Assembly (NCBI GenBank): GCA_003567835.1
Contig: PWYO01000180.1
Location: 1 to 9,310, forward strand
Length of the DNA stretch: 9,310 nucleotides
Direction: 5' to 3'
Origin: Actinomycetota bacterium
GTDB taxonomy: Bacteria; Actinomycetota; Humimicrobiia; Humimicrobiales; Humimicrobiaceae
Each line of letters starts with the position of its first letter. Positions within the stretch are counted from its first letter, which is position 1. This document shows, in pieces, positions 6,146-9,310 of the stretch. Position numbers and translations under genes: made by a program. The notes under the pieces are model-generated. The model was not told the DNA's origin. It did not search any database and saw only the letters and a program-made list of their open reading frames with translations.

Positions 6146-7111
6146 TCAGTCTTGGACGATGCCGCTTATCCCCACAGCGAGCAGTATTAATAAGCCCGCA
6201 GCTACGTCTCTCCAGAACGGATCAACTCCGGTTAAGACCAGGGCATTGCTTATAAGGCCAAATAGTAGAGCGCCCAAAAATATGCCCAGGGCCGAACCTT
6301 TTCCACCATAGAGAGCGACTCCGCCTACAGCTATGGCTGCAAGGGCGGGGAGCGTGTAACCAAAACCTGTGCTGGGATACACCACACCCAGTTGGGATAT
6401 CAGCACGATTGCACCAATGGCATACATTCCACCAGCTAAGCTAAAAGCCAAAATTTTATAAAGCCTGACCTTTACTCCCCCGAGATAAGCGGCCTTTTCA
6501 TTGCCTCCTACAGCAAAAAACATCCTTCCAAACTTAGTAAATCTGTAAACAATAAAAGCGCCAATGATTGCTGCCAAGAGCACCAAGGCAGGTGTGGGAA
6601 TAACCCCCCACAACCTGTCCGCAAAAACCCTGAATCTTCCGCCTAATGAAATATAGGTCCCGCCAGCCAGAAGAAGGGCTATCCCTTCATAAACCACCGA
6701 CAGAGCCAGAGTGACAATAAAGGAATGCGCTCTTACCCTGGTAGCCACCACCCCGTTAAAAGCCCCTATAGCCACTCCAAGGGCTATTACCGTAATCAAG
6801 GTCAGGATTACATTGTATCTGGTAATCATGAGAGCCATTACGATTCCCAGAATAGAGATCAGGGGACCCAGCGTAAGGTCAAAATTCCCAGTGATCAAAA
6901 CAGTACCCATCCCAACACAGACTATACCTGTAGTTGAAACCCCGAGCACTATATTAAAAAGATTTCTTACAGACAGGAACCGGGGATTTATGATTGAAAC
7001 GATTACCCCTATTATAATCATGATCCCTATAAGGAAAAAAATCTGGCTCTTAAAAATAGAAGCAAAACTGCCCCGGTCTGAATCAAGTTTCGTATTTGTG
7101 CTTTTGTTCAT
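6146..7111 (-). CDS. Sugar ABC transporter permease (RbsC-like)
   Basis: A 321-residue integral membrane protein of the branched-chain/ribose permease family (BPD_transp_2). About eight to ten hydrophobic segments can be seen, at roughly 22-42, 51-71, 73-96, 100-124, 130-150, 169-191, 216-242, 253-270, 272-294 and 300-318. Family landmarks are GNFDLTLGPL (75-84), HSFIVTLALSVVYEG (129-143), the ATPase-contacting loop GRMFFAVGGNEKAAYLGGV (195-213) and ALAAIAVGGVALYGGKGS (256-273). It would form the membrane pore as a homodimer or with a second permease not seen here. The ATG has an AGAGGA ribosome binding site five bases upstream. It starts 21 bases after the ATPase stop, so the two are translated from one transcript. 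Confidence 0.95.
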   Translation of the reverse strand: MNKSTNTKLDSDRGSFASIFKSQIFFLIGIMIIIGVIVSIINPRFLSVRNLFNIVLGVSTTGIVCVGMGTVLITGNFDLTLGPLISILGIVMALMITRYNVILTLITVIALGVAIGAFNGVVATRVRAHSFIVTLALSVVYEGIALLLAGGTYISLGGRFRVFADRLWGVIPTPALVLLAAIIGAFIVYRFTKFGRMFFAVGGNEKAAYLGGVKVRLYKILAFSLAGGMYAIGAIVLISQLGVVYPSTGFGYTLPALAAIAVGGVALYGGKGSALGIFLGALLFGLISNALVLTGVDPFWRDVAAGLLILLAVGISGIVQD

Positions 7112-7132
7112 TTTATTCCTCTACCTTTTATT

Positions 7133-8623
7133 TTACAGTGAATACTTAAGTATATTTTCTTCATTGATGTCTTCACCTTCAAGAATCTTTACCATGTTCC
7201 CCCGATGCATGATACCAACCCGGTCACTTATAGCCATAAGCTCCTGGTTATCAGAGCTGACTATAATAAATATCTTGCCAGCCCGCGATAAGTCATTTAT
7301 CAGGTTATAAATTTCCTCTTTTGCCCCTACATCAATACCCACAGTGGGTTCGTCAAGCAATAAAATTTTTGATTCAGCCAAAAGCCATTTTGCCAAGACC
7401 ACTTTTTGCTGATTTCCTCCGCTTAGATATTTGACGATCTGTCTAACCGAAGGCACAGCAATATTCAAATTTTCTTTCATTTGCCTTGCTTCATTTCTTT
7501 CTTTGTTCAACCTGAGGAAAAAATCCCTGCTTTTTACCAGGTCAACCAGGCTGATATTCTTATAAACAGGCATGTTCATCATCAGCCCATCTGTTTTTTT
7601 GTCTTCTGTCAGCAGCCCTATGCCGTTCTTTATGGCGTCTACCGGGGTTTTGGGCGTAATATCCTTGCCCTCATAGATAAGTTGGCCTGTCTTTTTGCGG
7701 CAAGCGCCAAACATCATTTGCAGCAGTTCGGTACGGCCTGATCCAATGAGCCCGGCAAGGCCAAAAACTTCCCCTTCCCTTAGATTAAAAGACACATCCC
7801 TTACCACATCGTCAAAAGAATATCTTTTTACTTCAAGCTTCATGCCTTTTGCAAATGATTTTGATTTTTTTTCATATCCTTTGGCTTTGGTGCCTATCAT
7901 GCCTGCTATCAGGCTCTCTTCATCAATTTCTTCTACATTCTGGGTGGATATCTTTTTTCCATCCCGCAAGATGGTAACCCTGTCTTTTAGCTTAAATATT
8001 TCATCCAGGTTATGGGATATATAAATAATCCCCACACCCTTTTGTTTAATGGTTTTCATTATATTAAACAATTTGTCTTCCACTTTCCGGTCAAGAGATG
8101 CGGTTGGCTCATCAAATATAAGGATTTTTACTTCCTGTGAGAATGCCCTGGCTATACACAGTATTTTTCTCTCCACGGGAGATAAGGTGGCTACCATTCT
8201 TCTTGGGTTTATAGATACATCAAGAAAATCTAAAATCTTTTTTGTTGATTCAATGCATTGTTTTAGTGAGTAAAATCCTGCACGGTTTGTTTTAAGGTTA
8301 TCGATAAATACATTTTCAGCGACTGTCATCCCCTCAATAAGCTGATCCACCTGGTGTATGGTGCCAATGCCCAGGTTTAGGGATTCTGCTGGGGTAAGGT
8401 AATCAAATTTTTTTCCAAAAATCTCCATTTTTCCCCTGTTGGCTCTAACCGAGCCTGCCAAAATCTCTATCAATGTAGATTTGCCTGCTCCGTTTTTGCC
8501 TACCAGGGAATGAACTTCCCCCTCATAAAGATCGAAGTCTACACTGTCTAGGGCAACGACTCCGGGATAGGCTTTGCTGATTCCGGTCATGGACAATATT
8601 TTCTTTTTCCCAAGCTGTTCCAA
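7133..8623 (-). CDS. Sugar ABC transporter ATP-binding protein, double-domain (RbsA/MglA-like)
   Basis: A 496-residue protein with two fused nucleotide-binding domains, the normal length for RbsA/MglA/XylG. Domain 1 has Walker A GKNGAGKST (42-50), a Q-loop glutamine at 91, a degenerate signature LSPVERK (147-153), Walker B LIFDEPTASL (168-177) and H204. Domain 2 has the degenerate Walker A GLIGSGRTEL (291-300) usual for this family, a full signature LSGGNQQK (400-407), Walker B LLLDEPTVGID (421-431) and serine instead of the H-loop histidine. It powers import through the adjacent permease at the inner face of the membrane. The start is TTG at 8621-8623, supported by GGGGGA (8633-8638) nine bases upstream; the first ATG, at codon 12, lacks a comparable site. 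Confidence 0.95.
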   Translation of the reverse strand: MEQLGKKKILSMTGISKAYPGVVALDSVDFDLYEGEVHSLVGKNGAGKSTLIEILAGSVRANRGKMEIFGKKFDYLTPAESLNLGIGTIHQVDQLIEGMTVAENVFIDNLKTNRAGFYSLKQCIESTKKILDFLDVSINPRRMVATLSPVERKILCIARAFSQEVKILIFDEPTASLDRKVEDKLFNIMKTIKQKGVGIIYISHNLDEIFKLKDRVTILRDGKKISTQNVEEIDEESLIAGMIGTKAKGYEKKSKSFAKGMKLEVKRYSFDDVVRDVSFNLREGEVFGLAGLIGSGRTELLQMMFGACRKKTGQLIYEGKDITPKTPVDAIKNGIGLLTEDKKTDGLMMNMPVYKNISLVDLVKSRDFFLRLNKERNEARQMKENLNIAVPSVRQIVKYLSGGNQQKVVLAKWLLAESKILLLDEPTVGIDVGAKEEIYNLINDLSRAGKIFIIVSSDNQELMAISDRVGIMHRGNMVKILEGEDINEENILKYSL

Positions 8624-8632
8624 ATTGATTTG

Positions 8633-8638
8633 TCCCCC
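8633..8638 (-). promoter_or_regulatory. Ribosome binding site deciding the TTG start of the ATPase gene
   Basis: GGGGGA on the minus strand, nine bases before the TTG at 8621-8623. It is the best Shine-Dalgarno near the N-terminus and supports the non-ATG start. Confidence 0.6.
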
Positions 8639-8665
8639 TGTTTTTTAAAATAATCAAGGATAGCA

Positions 8666-8690
8666 GCGCAGGGGCTTTATGCCCCTGCGC
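8666..8690 (-). other. Intercistronic stem-loop after the solute-binding protein gene
   Basis: GCGCAGGGGC (8666-8675) and GCCCCTGCGC (8681-8690) form a perfect, GC-rich 10-bp stem with a five-base loop. It lies 11 bases past the stop of the binding-protein gene and about 28 bases before the ATPase RBS. No T-run follows on the minus strand, so it is not a standard intrinsic terminator. In other binding-protein-dependent operons, hairpins at this place protect the upstream mRNA from 3' exonucleases or partly attenuate transcription. Either would give more binding protein than membrane components; that role here is inferred. Confidence 0.8.
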
Positions 8691-8701
8691 CATTATATCA
8701 G

Positions 8702-9310
8702 TTATTCTATTATCATTTCACCAGTCAAAGCATAGTGTTCAGCTATAGGAATCCAGGTTTCATCAACTTCCCAGGGAATGATTTCTTCTTCATAATCTTC
8801 AGCACTTAACCACTGGAAAGGAAGCCGTACTTCTTGTTCAAACGGCTCAATACCCTGCAGATAGTTTAATGTGATGGAGCCCGTAATCAGAGCCAGCAGC
8901 CCTGGTGACTGTCCTATTGCATACTCCAAGTTTCCAGCTTCAAAATTGGCAACATCCATAGGCCCGGCATTTACGCTGATGACTACAACTTCGTCAAGCA
9001 TGCCTTCGGTCCTTAAGGCCTCTATGGCACCTTCTGCAGCTTCCTGTGCGCAAGCCACCACTACATCAAACTCTACACCTGCTGCTATGGTATCTCTCAT
9101 CAGCCTTATGGTTTCATCGGTCGCATATGAGGTATATTCTGTTGCCACCAGCTCATAGGCGCCAGTTTGCTCGGCAACATCCTTAAGGGCATCGTCTTGG
9201 TCCTCCGTAGGGGCAAAACCAGGGATGCCTGCCATATGGATCACTTTGGTCCCCAGCTCAAGCTCAGCAATCTTATTGCCGGCCAATTCACCCATGTCAT
9301 AATAATCAAA
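8702..9310 (-). CDS. Sugar-type ABC transporter substrate-binding protein (5' part outside window)
   Basis: The frame is open to the window edge and gives the C-terminal 202 residues; family members are about 320-380 long, so the signal peptide and first lobe are missing. The visible part fits the periplasmic-binding-protein type-1 fold (Peripla_BP_4, RbsB-like): a start like YYDMGELAGNKIAE, then KVIHMAGIPG, FDVVVACAQEAAEGAIEAL (81-99), VVVISVNAGPMD (108-119) and EYAIGQSPGLLALITGSITL (129-148). It would be exported, probably as a lipoprotein, to capture the substrate for the ATPase and permease encoded next. Two places that usually contact sugars differ: the common ND reads AQ (88-89) and the common FDG aspartate reads asparagine (114). 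The ligand may therefore be unusual. The methionine at 9293-9295 is internal and not the start. Confidence 0.93.
   Translation of the reverse strand, partial: FDYYDMGELAGNKIAELELGTKVIHMAGIPGFAPTEDQDDALKDVAEQTGAYELVATEYTSYATDETIRLMRDTIAAGVEFDVVVACAQEAAEGAIEALRTEGMLDEVVVISVNAGPMDVANFEAGNLEYAIGQSPGLLALITGSITLNYLQGIEPFEQEVRLPFQWLSAEDYEEEIIPWEVDETWIPIAEHYALTGEMIIE

Noticed and set aside
6711..7310. Plus-strand open frame of 199 codons opposite the permease gene
   Set aside because: It lies antisense to the permease start and the ATPase end, has no RBS, and its low-complexity Ile/Thr/Pro-rich translation mirrors the hydrophobic codons of the permease.
8666..8690. Standard intrinsic terminator
   Set aside because: The stem is strong, but neither strand has a T-tract directly after it, and the genes beyond it need to be expressed with the binding protein. 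It is listed as an intercistronic stem-loop instead.
9293..9295. ATG as the start of the solute-binding protein
   Set aside because: The same frame stays open upstream to the window edge (FDYYD precedes it), the fold needs an N-terminal lobe and signal peptide, and no RBS is seen. It is an internal methionine.

Overview
The window looks like part of a carbohydrate-catabolism locus from a Gram-positive, Bacillota (Firmicutes/Clostridia-like) chromosome. This is judged from the moderately AT-rich sequence, strong GGAGG-type ribosome binding sites on the structural genes, use of TTG and GTG starts, and LacI and DeoR regulators next to a ribose/galactose-type ABC transporter. No marker gene fixes the species. 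No tRNA, rRNA, CRISPR array or intact mobile element is visible.

Layout, left to right. Positions 1-50 (minus) hold the first 16 codons of an unidentified gene with a strong RBS. A LacI-family repressor (169-1179, minus) and a DeoR-family repressor (1433-2200, plus) are divergently transcribed from a 253-bp regulatory region. That region contains an AACGTT-centred operator, a TTGACA promoter for lacI and an extended -10 promoter for deoR. The deoR gene converges on a long minus-strand gene set, with weak inverted repeats in the 151-bp convergent gap.

Read in its own direction (right to left), the minus-strand set is: the C-terminal part of a periplasmic-binding-protein-like solute-binding lipoprotein or protein (8702 to the window edge); a perfect 10-bp intercistronic stem-loop; a double-domain sugar ABC ATPase (7133-8623, TTG start); a sugar ABC permease (6146-7111); a TIM-barrel sugar isomerase/epimerase (5273-6073, GTG start); a 392-bp non-coding stretch with inverted and direct repeats and a possible promoter; a class-III PLP-dependent aminotransferase (3522-4880); and a Gfo/Idh/MocA NAD(P)-dependent dehydrogenase (2352-3503).

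Taken together, the genes suggest uptake of a sugar-like compound followed by isomerisation/epimerisation, oxidation of a ring hydroxyl and removal (or addition) of an amino group. The mix of binding protein, isomerase and MocA-type dehydrogenase recalls the moc rhizopine (inosamine) catabolic genes of rhizobia. The added class-III aminotransferase makes an amino-sugar or amino-cyclitol substrate a reasonable, unproven hypothesis. The solute-binding protein departs from the usual sugar-contacting residues, so an unusual ligand is plausible.
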